Source: a virus
Virus record (IMG/VR): IMGVR_UViG_3300050190_000178
Location: 1-41,634 of that record
Reading direction: 5' to 3' (one strand)
Length of the DNA: 41,634 bases
Positions within the stretch are counted from its first letter, which is position 1. The number at the start of each line of letters is the position of its first letter. The notes beneath the pieces were generated by a model. It had not been told where the DNA came from. It made no database searches and worked only from the letters and a program-made list of their open reading frames with translations. The position numbers and the translations under genes are program-made. This document shows, one piece after another, positions 1-8,865 of this stretch.

Positions 1-119
1 TGGGGAATTCTCACCTGCAAAAACCGATCATGTATCATAAAATAGATCACCCACATTCCATTTATGGAATATACTAGGTGTTGAATATTAATTACCGAAA
101 TTTGTTCATTTCTACTTGA

Positions 120-794
120 CGTTCACATACGGTTGATGAAAAGGTATCAAGTAACATAAATGAGATTGATTCAGCATTTAATCGTTTCTTCGATAATTAT
201 TCTATTGAGAATCTAAGCGATGGAGAAAATGCATATTTAGGGTTTTATGCTTCATTATATGAACAGGTTTTTATGCTTACGCCTTCCAAGGAGAAGTATA
301 TTATTTTGTTAGATGAACCAGAGGCAAGGTTACACCCTGAGCTTGCAAGAAATTTTATTAATGAATTGATACTTTTTTTAAGTAATTTTAGTGAGCAAAA
401 CAAGAAATTTCAAGTTGTTATTTCAACACATTCCCCATTTATTTTATCTGACATTCAATCTAACAATATTATATATTTAGAAAAATATAGTGACGGATAT
501 TGTAAACCTATAAAACAAAAACTAAACACATTTGGGGCAAATATCCATACGCTTTTAAAAGATGGATTTTTTATGACATCCACCATGGGTGAATTTGCAA
601 CTAACAAAATAAAAGAAGTTATTTCATTGATTGATGAATATAATTCTGAAGACATAACTGAGAAACAAAAAAATGAGTGGTTATATATTATTAATTCCAT
701 TGGTGAACCGTTGATACAAAATAGAATTATGAAAATGTTATTTGATTGCACATTAAATGATTTCCTGCATATGGCAGCTAGTGGGCTACATTAA
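120..794 (+). pseudogene. AAA (AAA_21/OLD-like) ATPase, C-terminal remnant
   Basis: The frame is open from 120, just after a stop at 117-119, to 794; the first ATG is only at 273. It encodes the C-terminal half of an SMC/ABC-like ATPase of the kind found in OLD- or Septu-type defence proteins. Visible parts are a signature-like LSDGEN (about 219-233), the Walker B LLDEPEARLHPE and the H-loop STHSPF. The N-terminal half with the Walker A P-loop is absent from the bases upstream. The last residues (after LFDCTLNDF) look like an unrelated tail reached by recombination. A ten-residue-scale C-terminal helix typical of such proteins seems lost. I read it as a broken gene, truncated at the 5' end and probably at the 3' end. 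A partner nuclease is not visible. Confidence 0.6.
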
Positions 795-824
795 AATAGA
801 TTGATCACAATTTGCCCAGCTGAA

Positions 825-833
825 TGCTATAAT
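825..833 (+). promoter_or_regulatory. Extended -10 promoter ahead of hsdR
   Basis: TGCTATAAT is a perfect extended -10 box. No good -35 hexamer lies 17 bases upstream (TCACAA), which is usual for extended -10 promoters. It would drive hsdRMS after a leader of about 200 nt. The leader carries a 12-bp direct repeat, AATCAGAAATGG, at 999-1010 and 1027-1038. Confidence 0.4.
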
Positions 834-1049
834 AAGGTTTATATGGTAGATTAATATGGCTCAAGTGAAATGCCAAGACGTTGGAATACTTAAGATGCTT
901 TGCATTGAGTATGACTACATATATTTCAGTACTTTGCGAGAGTTATGTCAGAAGTAGGGATCAATCAATGGGCTGTCCAACAATGACTAATCTACTACAA
1001 TCAGAAATGGAATGGTTAATAATTCTAATCAGAAATGGTGGGGTTATAT

Positions 1050-3743
1050 TTGACTGATCAGAATAAAGAATTAGAGTGGAAAACTCGCAAAGAGAGAATA
1101 GACACAAAGCTTGTTTCACTTGGCTGGACGATTATTACCTACAAATCAATAATCGATAAAGCGAGCTTATTTAACCATGCTGTTTATGAGTATGAAACCG
1201 CTACCGGTCCTGCGGATTATGCACTTTTTGTTAACGGACAGCTCTTAGGTTTTATGGAAGCAAAAAAAGTATCTACTAATCCCCAAGAAGTGCTTGGTCA
1301 GTCAAAAAGATACTCAAGAGGCGCAGTCGATGGTGCTGGTAATTGGGACGGTTACAGAGTGCCCCTTCTCTACTCATCTAATGGGGAAAAAATATGGTTT
1401 TTAGATATTAGATATAGCAGGAATATTCGCAGAGAAATCTGTGATTATCATACCCCAGCAGCTATGAATGAGCTGTTTAATAGAGATTATCAAAAAGCAC
1501 TGAATAAATTAAGTGGCATTCCTATTAAGGAAAACAGCAAACTTCGGCCATATCAAGAGCAGGCGATTATTGATACAGAAAAGGCATTAATAAACAATAA
1601 ACGTCAAATGCTTATTGCAATGGCAACAGGTTCAGGGAAAACCTTCTTAACTGTTTCTCAAATATATCGCTTTCTGAAGTCTGGAACTGCAAAGAGGATA
1701 CTATTTTTGGTTGATCGGAAAGCACTTGCGGCACAGGCTGTAAGAACTTTTTCCTCCTTTGATACTCCTACAGGATTAAAATTTGATACTGAGTATGAGG
1801 TATATAGTCAAGCCTTCAGAAAAGAAGATTTTGGCGATGACGAGCCATTTAACTCAAAGGTGCTGCCAAATGAATATCTGACAAAGCCGGGAGTAGAACA
1901 CACCTTTGTCTATGTATGTACCATTCAAAGAATGGCTATGAACCTATATGGCAAAGATGCAATTTCAGCTGAAAGCATGGCCCTTGAGGGAAATATTTCT
2001 GATAGTAGCACCCTTGACATTCCAATTCATACTTTTGATATGATAATCGCTGACGAGTGTCACAGAGGCTACACATCAAAGGAAACTTCGACATGGCGTA
2101 ATGTACTCGAATATTTTGATGCTGTAAAGATCGGATTAACTGCAACTCCAGCCCCACATTCTCTAAGCTTATTCAATGAGGTTGTGTATAGGTACACAAC
2201 CGAACAAGCCATAGAAGAAGGCTACTTGGTTGAATATGAAGCTGTGAAAATTAAATCTGATGTAAAAATATACGGTGCGTTTTTGCGTGAAGGTGAGCAT
2301 GTAGGCCTGGTAGACAAAACAACAGGAAATGTTGTTCATGATGAGCTGGAAGACGAACGAGAATATTCATCATCTGAAATCGAAAGCAAGATAACTGCCC
2401 CTGACAGCAACAAAAAAATCATAAAAGAGCTTGCGAAATATGCTGCTAAGCATGAGGAAGAAACCGGACACTTTCCGAAAATGCTTATTTTTGCTGTGAA
2501 TGATTTACAACATGCTTCTCATGCTGACCAGGTGGTCAGAATTTGTCGTGAGGTTTTTAATCGTGGAGATGATTTTGTGGCAAAAATTACAGGAAGTCCA
2601 AGTGTTGACCGCCCACTTCAACGGATTAGGGAGTTTAGAAACCGCCCTAATCCAGCAATCGTGGTTACAGTTGACATGCTTTCCACAGGTGTTGATGTGC
2701 CTGCCATTGAATATATTGTATTTATGCGCCCAATTAAATCAAGAATATTATGGACACAGATGCTCGGGCGTGGCACTCGACTATGTCCAGAAATATATAA
2801 AACACATTTCACAATATTTGACTGTTTTGATGGTAGCTTGATTGAATATTTCAAGAACACTACTGAATTCACAATTGAGCCACCGCAGAAAGACGTTGTT
2901 TCGCTTGAACAGGTTATTGAAAACATCTATAAAAACAACGATAGAGAATACAACGCCAATGTTCTAGTTAAACGATTACGCCGCATTGAGAAGAACATGA
3001 GCGGCCAAGCTCGTGAAAAGTTTTCGCAATATATAGACGATGGTGATATTGGCAAATTAGCAGGAGAGCTAAAGAAAAAGATAATTAGTGATTTCACTGC
3101 AACAATGAAGCTATTGCGAGACAAAACATTTCAAGAGTTGCTTATTAACTATCCAAGAGGACAAAGTTCGTTTATAATCGGTTATGATGTTGTTGATAAT
3201 GTATCCTCCGAGTGGGTTTTTCACATTGGTGAGGAGTATGTTAAGCCCGAGGATTATCTTGTTTCTTTTGAACGATTTGTTAGAGAAAATCCAGAACAGA
3301 TTGATGCCATTGAGATTCTGTTGAAGAGACCAAAGGAGTGGAAGACCGACACGCTTAACGATCTCAGAAATATGCTTAAAAAGAATAAGTTTTTAGAAAC
3401 TGACCTGCAGAAAGCTTATCACATTGTTTATAGTAAAGCTCTTGCTGATATTATCTCCATTGTTAAGCACAGTGCAACACAGGAAGCGCCCATATACACA
3501 GCACAGGAGCGGGTTGAGCGTGTTATGCGTAAAATACTCAGTGAGCAAAACTTTACTCCAGAACAAATTAAGTGGCTAGAGTTAATTCGTGAGCATCTTG
3601 TTGAAAATCTAACCATTGATATTGAGGATTTTGAGCTAATGCCAGTTTTTACACGTCAAGGCGGCAAAGCAAAAGCACGCAAAATATTCAATGGTGATTT
3701 TGATAAGCTTATTATGGAGATTAATGAGCTTATTGCATCGTAA
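1050..3743 (+). CDS. hsdR: Type I restriction enzyme R subunit (HsdR)
   Basis: This is the translocase/endonuclease subunit of a type I restriction-modification enzyme. It cuts unmodified DNA after ATP-driven translocation as part of an HsdR2M2S1 complex. Counting from the ATG at 1035, the nuclease core is D61...E75-A-K77, Walker A is ATGSGKT at 197-203, DECH is at 340-343, LTATP follows, and the helicase motif VI is QMLGRGTRL. The C-terminal third fits the EcoEI-type R C-terminal domain. I chose the TTG at 1050 because GGTGGGG lies 7 bases before it, while the ATG at 1035 has no ribosome site; the other start adds 5 residues. At about 897 aa it is within the family range. It is 19 bp upstream of hsdM and looks intact. 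Confidence 0.95.
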   Translation: MTDQNKELEWKTRKERIDTKLVSLGWTIITYKSIIDKASLFNHAVYEYETATGPADYALFVNGQLLGFMEAKKVSTNPQEVLGQSKRYSRGAVDGAGNWDGYRVPLLYSSNGEKIWFLDIRYSRNIRREICDYHTPAAMNELFNRDYQKALNKLSGIPIKENSKLRPYQEQAIIDTEKALINNKRQMLIAMATGSGKTFLTVSQIYRFLKSGTAKRILFLVDRKALAAQAVRTFSSFDTPTGLKFDTEYEVYSQAFRKEDFGDDEPFNSKVLPNEYLTKPGVEHTFVYVCTIQRMAMNLYGKDAISAESMALEGNISDSSTLDIPIHTFDMIIADECHRGYTSKETSTWRNVLEYFDAVKIGLTATPAPHSLSLFNEVVYRYTTEQAIEEGYLVEYEAVKIKSDVKIYGAFLREGEHVGLVDKTTGNVVHDELEDEREYSSSEIESKITAPDSNKKIIKELAKYAAKHEEETGHFPKMLIFAVNDLQHASHADQVVRICREVFNRGDDFVAKITGSPSVDRPLQRIREFRNRPNPAIVVTVDMLSTGVDVPAIEYIVFMRPIKSRILWTQMLGRGTRLCPEIYKTHFTIFDCFDGSLIEYFKNTTEFTIEPPQKDVVSLEQVIENIYKNNDREYNANVLVKRLRRIEKNMSGQAREKFSQYIDDGDIGKLAGELKKKIISDFTATMKLLRDKTFQELLINYPRGQSSFIIGYDVVDNVSSEWVFHIGEEYVKPEDYLVSFERFVRENPEQIDAIEILLKRPKEWKTDTLNDLRNMLKKNKFLETDLQKAYHIVYSKALADIISIVKHSATQEAPIYTAQERVERVMRKILSEQNFTPEQIKWLELIREHLVENLTIDIEDFELMPVFTRQGGKAKARKIFNGDFDKLIMEINELIAS

Positions 3744-3762
3744 TTAGTAAAGGAGAAACTAA

Positions 3763-5211
3763 ATGTCTGATATAGTAAATACCCTGTGGGGGTTTTGTCA
3801 CACACTGAGACATGATGGTATGGATTATGGCGATTATATTGAACAACTTACCTATCTGCTGTTTCTAAAGATGTCAAATGAAAAAGAAATTGCAATCCCC
3901 TCTTACAAAATAACCGATGAAGCAGGGGAAATCACCGAGATCCCCTGCGATTGGGATACCCTGAAACCTAAAGCAGGCGGCGAGCTTTTAGAGCATTACA
4001 CCAATGTTTTAAATACCCTTAAAAAACAGCAAGGGATACTGGGCGATATTTTTAACGGAGCAATGCCACGCTTTAATAACCCCGTCAATCTAAAGCAGGT
4101 TATCAATATGATAGATAAGGAAGAATGGACAGCCATGGAGGTTGATGTCAAGGGTGCCGCCTTTGAAGGACTACTCGAAAAATCAGCCGCCGAGGGCAAA
4201 AAAGGTGCTGGGCAATTTTTCACACCTCGTGTACTTATCCAGTCTATTGCAAGGGTAATGAAGCCAGACCCAAGAGTATCAAAGGATTTCAAAATAAGTG
4301 ATCCTGCCTGTGGCACAGGTGGTTTTTTGATGTATGCCTATGAATGGTTAATAGATGAAACAGGCGGCGCACTGGATAGAGCCGATGTAAAAAAAATACA
4401 CTCCGCTACCTATTATGGACAAGACTTGGTTGCAAGACCTCGCAGGCTTGCTTTAATGAACTTATATCTTCATGGGCTTGATCCAAATATACATTTAGGT
4501 GATACCATATATGAGCCTGATCGTGGCGAACGGTTTGATTGCATTTTGACTAATCCCCCATTTGGATCAAAGGGCGCTTCTCAAGCACCAGTACGAGAGG
4601 ATTTCACCATAGAAACATCTAATAAGCAGCTAAACTTTTTACAACATGTTTTAACCACACTAAAGCGTGGCGGACGTGCGGCTGTTGTGTTGCCCGACAA
4701 CTGCTTGTTTGGGGATAAAGCAGGAGAGGTTTTCAAAATATTAATGCAGGATTGCAATGTACATACCGTTTTAAGGTTACCAAGAGGAACCTTTACTCCC
4801 TACAGCCAAGGAATTCAGGCAAATGTGGTATTCTTTCAAAAGGGATTGCCAACAGAAAATGTATGGATATATGACGGTCGCTCAAACGTGCCAGGCATAA
4901 CAAAAAAAGATAGACCTCTGACAAAAGAACATTTTGTAGAGTTTGAAAAATGTTATGGTAGAGATCCCAATGGTAGAAGTGAAAGAAAAAATTTAGGGGA
5001 AGAAGGGCGTTTTAGAAGTTTTCACATTAGTGAAATTAAAGAGCGTAACTATAAACTTGATATAACATGGCTTAAAGATGACAGCATTGAGGACCGTGAA
5101 AACCTACCCGAGCCGACCGAGCTCATTGCGGAAGCTATAAGAGAATTTGAAGGTATATTATGTGACATGAATGAGGTGTTTGCCCTGCTGGACGGTGATG
5201 GGGATGAGTGA
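3763..5211 (+). CDS. hsdM: Type I DNA methyltransferase M subunit (HsdM)
   Basis: This is the modification subunit, which transfers a methyl group from SAM to adenine N6 within the sequence chosen by HsdS. The 482 aa contain an N-terminal HsdM_N helical domain (about 1-140). The SAM-binding motif I is DPACGTGG (from residue 180) and the catalytic motif IV is NPPF (264-267). The FTPR motif typical of N6-adenine type I enzymes precedes motif I. A ribosome site, AAAGGAG, stands before the ATG. The stop codon overlaps the hsdS start in ATGAGTGA, which implies translational coupling. No lesion is visible. Confidence 0.96.
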   Translation: MSDIVNTLWGFCHTLRHDGMDYGDYIEQLTYLLFLKMSNEKEIAIPSYKITDEAGEITEIPCDWDTLKPKAGGELLEHYTNVLNTLKKQQGILGDIFNGAMPRFNNPVNLKQVINMIDKEEWTAMEVDVKGAAFEGLLEKSAAEGKKGAGQFFTPRVLIQSIARVMKPDPRVSKDFKISDPACGTGGFLMYAYEWLIDETGGALDRADVKKIHSATYYGQDLVARPRRLALMNLYLHGLDPNIHLGDTIYEPDRGERFDCILTNPPFGSKGASQAPVREDFTIETSNKQLNFLQHVLTTLKRGGRAAVVLPDNCLFGDKAGEVFKILMQDCNVHTVLRLPRGTFTPYSQGIQANVVFFQKGLPTENVWIYDGRSNVPGITKKDRPLTKEHFVEFEKCYGRDPNGRSERKNLGEEGRFRSFHISEIKERNYKLDITWLKDDSIEDRENLPEPTELIAEAIREFEGILCDMNEVFALLDGDGDE

Positions 5212-6586
5212 GTTACCCAAGGGGTGGAGTGAAATATCTCTGGATAAGGTTTTACTTAGCTATGAATCGGGCTCACGGCCTAAAGGCGGAGTGAGAGGAA
5301 TTCCTGATGGAGTTCCAAGTATAGGTGGCGAGCATTTAACTTATTCAGGTGGATTCAATTTTTCTAATATCAAATATGTTCCACTTGAATTTGCAAACCA
5401 CATGAGCAAAGGTAAAATTCAGCTTCATGACATTTTAATAGTAAAAGACGGAGCAACAACTGGGAAAACAGCCTTTGTTGACAAGGACTTTCCCTTTGAT
5501 TTTGCTTTTGTCAATGAACATGTTTTCGTATGTCGAGTTAATGAAAAGCATGATGTTAAATATATTTTTCATTATTTATTTAGCTATGAAGGTCAACAAA
5601 GAATATTAGAGAACTTTCAAGGATCCGCGCAAGGTGGTATCAACAAATCCTTTGCGAGTGGGACATCTATTCCCCTCCCCCCAACACTTGAGGAGCAAAA
5701 GAGAATTGTGGAGCGGTTAGATCTGCTACTTGGCAAAATAAGTAAGACTAAGAAGCAATTGGACAAAATCCCCGCAATATTAAAGCAGTTTCGTCAAAGT
5801 GTTCTGTCTTCTGCCTGTTCGGGTCGGCTGACTGCTGATTGGCGTGATGAACATGAGTGCAGAAACTCACAAGAATTAATAAAAGAAATTTCAATAAAGA
5901 GATTAAATAGTTATAAAAAAATAAAATCAATAGACATTGGCATTGATTATATTAAAAAAATAGAATGTGAATTGCCTGATAATTGGTGCTGGACGGCTTT
6001 ATCAAATTATTCAACTTGTTCAAGAGGTCGTTTTTCAATCAGGCCAAGAAATGACCCAAGATATTTTAATGGAAAATATCCTTTTATTCAAATCGGTAAT
6101 TTGCCAAAAGAAGGAGGTTATGTTAATAATCATACACAAACATTAAATGAAATGGGGCTAGGTGTAAGCAAAATGTTTTCAAAAGGGACTGTTGTAATAG
6201 CAATAGTTGGTGCTACTATCGCTAACACAGGCATTCTGTCATATGACATGTGTTTTCCTGATAGCTTAGTTGGGATTGAAACGGGCACGGAAGCTGGAAA
6301 TAAATATGTTGAATACTATTTACGGAGCGTAAAAGAAGATATTAGACAAGTATCATATGCTGGTGGTGGTCAGCCAAATATCAAGCTCGAAACGCTTGAA
6401 CCATACCCCATTCCTCTTCCCCCAATTCCCGAACAAGAAGAAATTGTCCGCCGAATTGATCAACTGTTTACATGGGTAGACAAGATTGAACAGCGATATA
6501 AAAACGCCAAAGATCTGCTGGCACGAGGAGAAAAAGTGATCTACGCAAAGGCTTTTCGTGGAGAACTCGTGATGCAAGAAGAATAG
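5204..6586 (+). CDS. hsdS: Type I specificity subunit (HsdS)
   Basis: HsdS is the DNA-recognition subunit that sets the bipartite target of the RM enzyme. The 460-aa protein shows the usual two-fold plan. TRD1 covers about 1-165. A central conserved helix region begins PPTLEEQKRIVERLDLL and continues through KQFRQSVLSSACSGRLT. TRD2 covers about 235-400. A distal conserved region contains PIPEQEEIVRRIDQLF and ends KAFRGELV. I start it at the ATG at 5204, overlapping the hsdM stop and preceded by GATGGGG; the same frame extends upstream to 5171 without a ribosome site. The target sequence cannot be read from the protein. Both TRDs appear full length. Confidence 0.95.
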   Translation: MSELPKGWSEISLDKVLLSYESGSRPKGGVRGIPDGVPSIGGEHLTYSGGFNFSNIKYVPLEFANHMSKGKIQLHDILIVKDGATTGKTAFVDKDFPFDFAFVNEHVFVCRVNEKHDVKYIFHYLFSYEGQQRILENFQGSAQGGINKSFASGTSIPLPPTLEEQKRIVERLDLLLGKISKTKKQLDKIPAILKQFRQSVLSSACSGRLTADWRDEHECRNSQELIKEISIKRLNSYKKIKSIDIGIDYIKKIECELPDNWCWTALSNYSTCSRGRFSIRPRNDPRYFNGKYPFIQIGNLPKEGGYVNNHTQTLNEMGLGVSKMFSKGTVVIAIVGATIANTGILSYDMCFPDSLVGIETGTEAGNKYVEYYLRSVKEDIRQVSYAGGGQPNIKLETLEPYPIPLPPIPEQEEIVRRIDQLFTWVDKIEQRYKNAKDLLARGEKVIYAKAFRGELVMQEE

Positions 6587-6600
6587 TGACAAACATCTAA

Positions 6601-6726
6601 TCAGCAAAAGGATGGACTAAGGAACTTAGCCTTGTTAGTTGGAATGATAAAGAACCAAAGTATGACATTCCTAAATAACCCGCTTTGATCATTCCCAGAT
6701 TAGGGAAGGGTGTAACGGCTTGGTAA
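6601..6726 (+). pseudogene. YdbC/PC4-like ssDNA-binding protein, decayed fragment
   Basis: Immediately after a stop at 6598-6600 one frame reads SAKGWTKELSLVSWN and then DKEPKYDI, the core signature of YdbC-family (PC4-like) ssDNA-binding proteins. An in-frame TAA at 6676-6678 interrupts it. The same frame then continues RLGKGVTAW to a second TAA at 6724-6726, matching the family's MGKGVT segment at about the right distance. The N-terminal strand region and the C-terminal helix are missing. This is a dead remnant left between the RM operon and the next gene. I recognise the family from motif memory, not from a search. Confidence 0.6.
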
Positions 6727-6802
6727 AGAAGCCCTGGGGTAGTTAAGGGATGTGCTGTGTGGGTTGACAAATCTATGAAATTAAATTTGAAAGGCGATTC
6801 AC

Positions 6803-7573
6803 ATGAGGCTTACTAGAATTATTAAGAATAAATTATTGATTGAACTAGATTCAAAAAGACTGTCAAGGGGTGAAGTAAAAGGGTTTTCCTCTAATTTTAT
6901 TAGAAATTTTTATAGAAGTTATGCTCTGTTCATTTTTATAAGAGATAACTGTAAAGATGATGAGTTAAGAGGGATGGGATTATCGCAGCATGTTATTTCA
7001 TTGGTTAGTATTTGCGAAACATTTCTAAGAGATGTATTTTCATTTATTGTAAGAATTGATGCCAGATTTAAAGAAAACATTATAACTACGTACAGTTTAA
7101 AAATGAAAAATCCAATTTCTAATGTAGTAATCGAAATTGATGATATTTTAAGTGAATATTTCAATTTTCAAGACATTAGGGATATTGAATATGCCTTTAA
7201 ACCAATGATTATTGAGGAAGAATTCTTCGATAATATTGGAAATTTTGTATTGCCATTTTACAATCACCAAAAAGATGAGATAGGAAAATTTTGTCTAAAT
7301 ATTTCAATAGACAATTGGAAAGAGTTATTCAATGAAATAATACAAGAAAGGCACAAAATCACTCATGATGCAAACTATATAACACAATTGGACATCAATC
7401 TTATTGAAAGGTATCAAAAAGTTATGTTTTACTTTCCACAAGTATTTACCTTTTGGATTAGCGGCAAATATAACCTACCTTATTTTGCAATGCATATAGA
7501 AGGTAAAGGAAGTATTCCGTATATATTAAGATTAGAAGATCTTTCTGAGGATTGGGAGCTAGTTGAGGAGTAA
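6803..7573 (+). CDS. HEPN-like protein, candidate RNase
   Basis: This 256-aa protein is mostly helical and soluble, with no signal peptide. Near the C-terminal third it has QERHKITHDANY, which gives R183-x4-H188. R-x4-6-H is the catalytic signature of HEPN-superfamily RNases, common effectors in antiviral and toxin-antitoxin modules. The preceding helices (about 30-80) contain a second conserved-looking block, SICETFLRDVF, as in RiboL-PSP-HEPN/MAE-type families. No adjacent MNT nucleotidyltransferase antitoxin is visible. The gene stands alone between the YdbC remnant and small genes. Base composition is strongly A+T-rich like the rest of the island. The RNase role is an inference from one motif. 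Confidence 0.55.
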   Translation: MRLTRIIKNKLLIELDSKRLSRGEVKGFSSNFIRNFYRSYALFIFIRDNCKDDELRGMGLSQHVISLVSICETFLRDVFSFIVRIDARFKENIITTYSLKMKNPISNVVIEIDDILSEYFNFQDIRDIEYAFKPMIIEEEFFDNIGNFVLPFYNHQKDEIGKFCLNISIDNWKELFNEIIQERHKITHDANYITQLDINLIERYQKVMFYFPQVFTFWISGKYNLPYFAMHIEGKGSIPYILRLEDLSEDWELVEE

Positions 7574-7690
7574 AGGAATTAGGAATAATGGAGGGTGTAC
7601 GCAGAAACCCGTAATTCCTGTAGTTGGGTAAAAATGATTTATGCTGAAACAGCAAAGTAGGGGACGGATGAAAATAAAGAGGTGATCATA

Positions 7691-7909
7691 ATGTACATAG
7701 CTTTCCCAGCAGATTCAAAGGTCAAAGCTCGATTAGAAGCGGTTTGCAAATCGCTTAATATATCCCTCGAAGAGTGGTTTGAGACGGCTTTGATAGAATC
7801 AGAGCATGATGTTTTAACCAGTTTTCTGAGCAACAATTCCAAAGATCAATCAACATGGATGTGGGATGCTAACCTTCGTCGATTTGTTCGAAGTAGTGAC
7901 GTTGAATAA
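7691..7909 (+). CDS. Small protein of unknown function
   Basis: The product has 72 aa, starting MYIAFPADSKVKARLEAVCK. The ATG at 7691 is chosen because AAGAGGTGAT sits 6-7 bases before it; an in-frame GTG at 7682 lies inside that ribosome site. The N-terminal half (a beta strand, then two amphipathic helices) resembles the size and plan of ribbon-helix-helix or CopG-like proteins, but I see no diagnostic residues. The tail is rich in W and R (MWDANLRRFV). It abuts the next gene with no gap, so the two are probably co-transcribed. Confidence 0.55.
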   Translation: MYIAFPADSKVKARLEAVCKSLNISLEEWFETALIESEHDVLTSFLSNNSKDQSTWMWDANLRRFVRSSDVE

Positions 7910-8257
7910 GTGCCATTGACTGGGGGTAATACTCTGAAAAAAGTATATAAGCTACTGTTACTTTTCTGCATATTAAACATCGTGGATTATTCCACTACCA
8001 TGTTAGCAATAAGCCATGGGGCAGTGGAAGGCAATCCAATAGCAGATTATTTTGTCGGCAATAATGCGCTTCATTATTTCAAATTGATTGGAGTGGCCTT
8101 AGTTTGTATCTATCTAATTCATGTCGCAAAGAGGAATATTAAGAACCAGTTGAGCGTGATTAGGGTGCTGTGGTTGACCAATTTGGTATTTAGTTTCATA
8201 GTGGTTTCTAACGTGGTTATGTATTTTATTCAGAAATATGATTTTGCACTGAGGTAA
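7910..8257 (+). CDS. DUF5658 membrane protein
   Basis: The product is up to 115 aa with three hydrophobic segments (about 12-32, 53-70 and 84-105). The sequence NIVDYSTTMLAISHGAVEGNP has the D...T..A...G..E.NP pattern of the DUF5658 family, small integral membrane proteins of unknown function. The GTG at 7910 directly after the previous stop has no ribosome site. A CTG at 7934 in the same frame is preceded by TGGGGGT at a good distance and would give LKKVYKLLLLF as the start. The true start is therefore uncertain. A strong terminator follows at 8281. Confidence 0.65.
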   Translation: MPLTGGNTLKKVYKLLLLFCILNIVDYSTTMLAISHGAVEGNPIADYFVGNNALHYFKLIGVALVCIYLIHVAKRNIKNQLSVIRVLWLTNLVFSFIVVSNVVMYFIQKYDFALR

Positions 8258-8280
8258 AAGATATATACAATTTGATCACC

Positions 8281-8312
8281 CCCTACACTATTGTGGTGTA
8301 GGGATCTTTTTT
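8281..8312 (+). terminator. Rho-independent terminator
   Basis: A perfect 8-bp stem, CCCTACAC/GTGTAGGG (8281-8288 and 8296-8303), with a 7-nt loop is followed by ATCTTTTTT. It closes the transcript of the DUF5658 gene. Confidence 0.85.
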
Positions 8313-8798
8313 GACCTCAATCACCTTTTTCGCCAAGGATTATAAGACTATAGAAAAGTTTACTGAGCCTTTAAAAAGAGCCCTCAGCATTATGCTACCC
8401 CGTTCTCTTTAGAGGTGTAAAAACAGGTAATAATTGTTATATGTAGTCATTTTAATGGAGAATTGGCAGACAAATTGACATTCTGTGCATGATTCCCTTA
8501 AGGCTTATTTGATAATTCCCCATCATTTAACCTAATACCTAGAAATGTAAATAAAATGCTAGTAGGACATAGCGGTTTATTCGCGGTACTACTGGAACGG
8601 GTGTGTGGGTTATGAAGCAGAAGGGTGCAGTTCCAGTAGTACCAACAACAGATCCATCGATGCTGTAACAAGACATAGTTCTCCAGCCGGAGGCTGATCC
8701 TGTTCAGCAATCGGCATAAATAGACATAGACTCCATGTGGATGGGACTTTTTTGTGTTCCAGTGGAGATAACTATAATTGAGCGACAAACGGCGATTT
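8313..8798. other. About 480 bp without a convincing gene; 14-bp perfect inverted repeat
   Basis: No frame carries a gene with a ribosome site on either strand. The main structure is a perfect inverted repeat, GGTACTACTGGAAC at 8585-8598 and its complement at 8630-8643, with a 31-nt loop. A short GCG...CGC hairpin precedes it. CTCCA/TGGAG arms flank a T6 run near 8730-8765. On the minus strand a 45-codon frame begins MSCYSIDGSVVGTTGT, but it spans the palindrome and has no ribosome site. The stretch could be a structured RNA or the remains of an element. Confidence 0.4.
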
Positions 8799-8826
8799 TC
8801 GACATGTTTATGACGTTCAGTATGAT
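8799..8826 (+). promoter_or_regulatory. Sigma-A-like promoter of the three-gene cassette
   Basis: TCGACA (8799-8804) and TATGAT (8821-8826) are separated by 16 bp, each one base from consensus. The cassette's first ATG lies 40 bp downstream of the -10 with the ribosome site CGAGGTG. Confidence 0.55.
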
Positions 8827-8865
8827 ATAGTTTAAACGAGACGAGCTCAGAAACGAGGTGCAGTC

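Noticed and set aside
856-957. 33-codon frame MAQVKCQDVGILK... in the hsdR leader
   Set aside because: No ribosome site and no recognisable protein text; probably chance in leader DNA.
2500-2841. 113-codon frame inside hsdR
   Set aside because: Overlaps conserved helicase motifs of hsdR in another frame.
8498-8788. 96-codon minus-strand frame across the intergenic palindrome
   Set aside because: No ribosome site; low-plausibility Leu/Tyr/Cys/Ser text generated partly by the inverted repeat.
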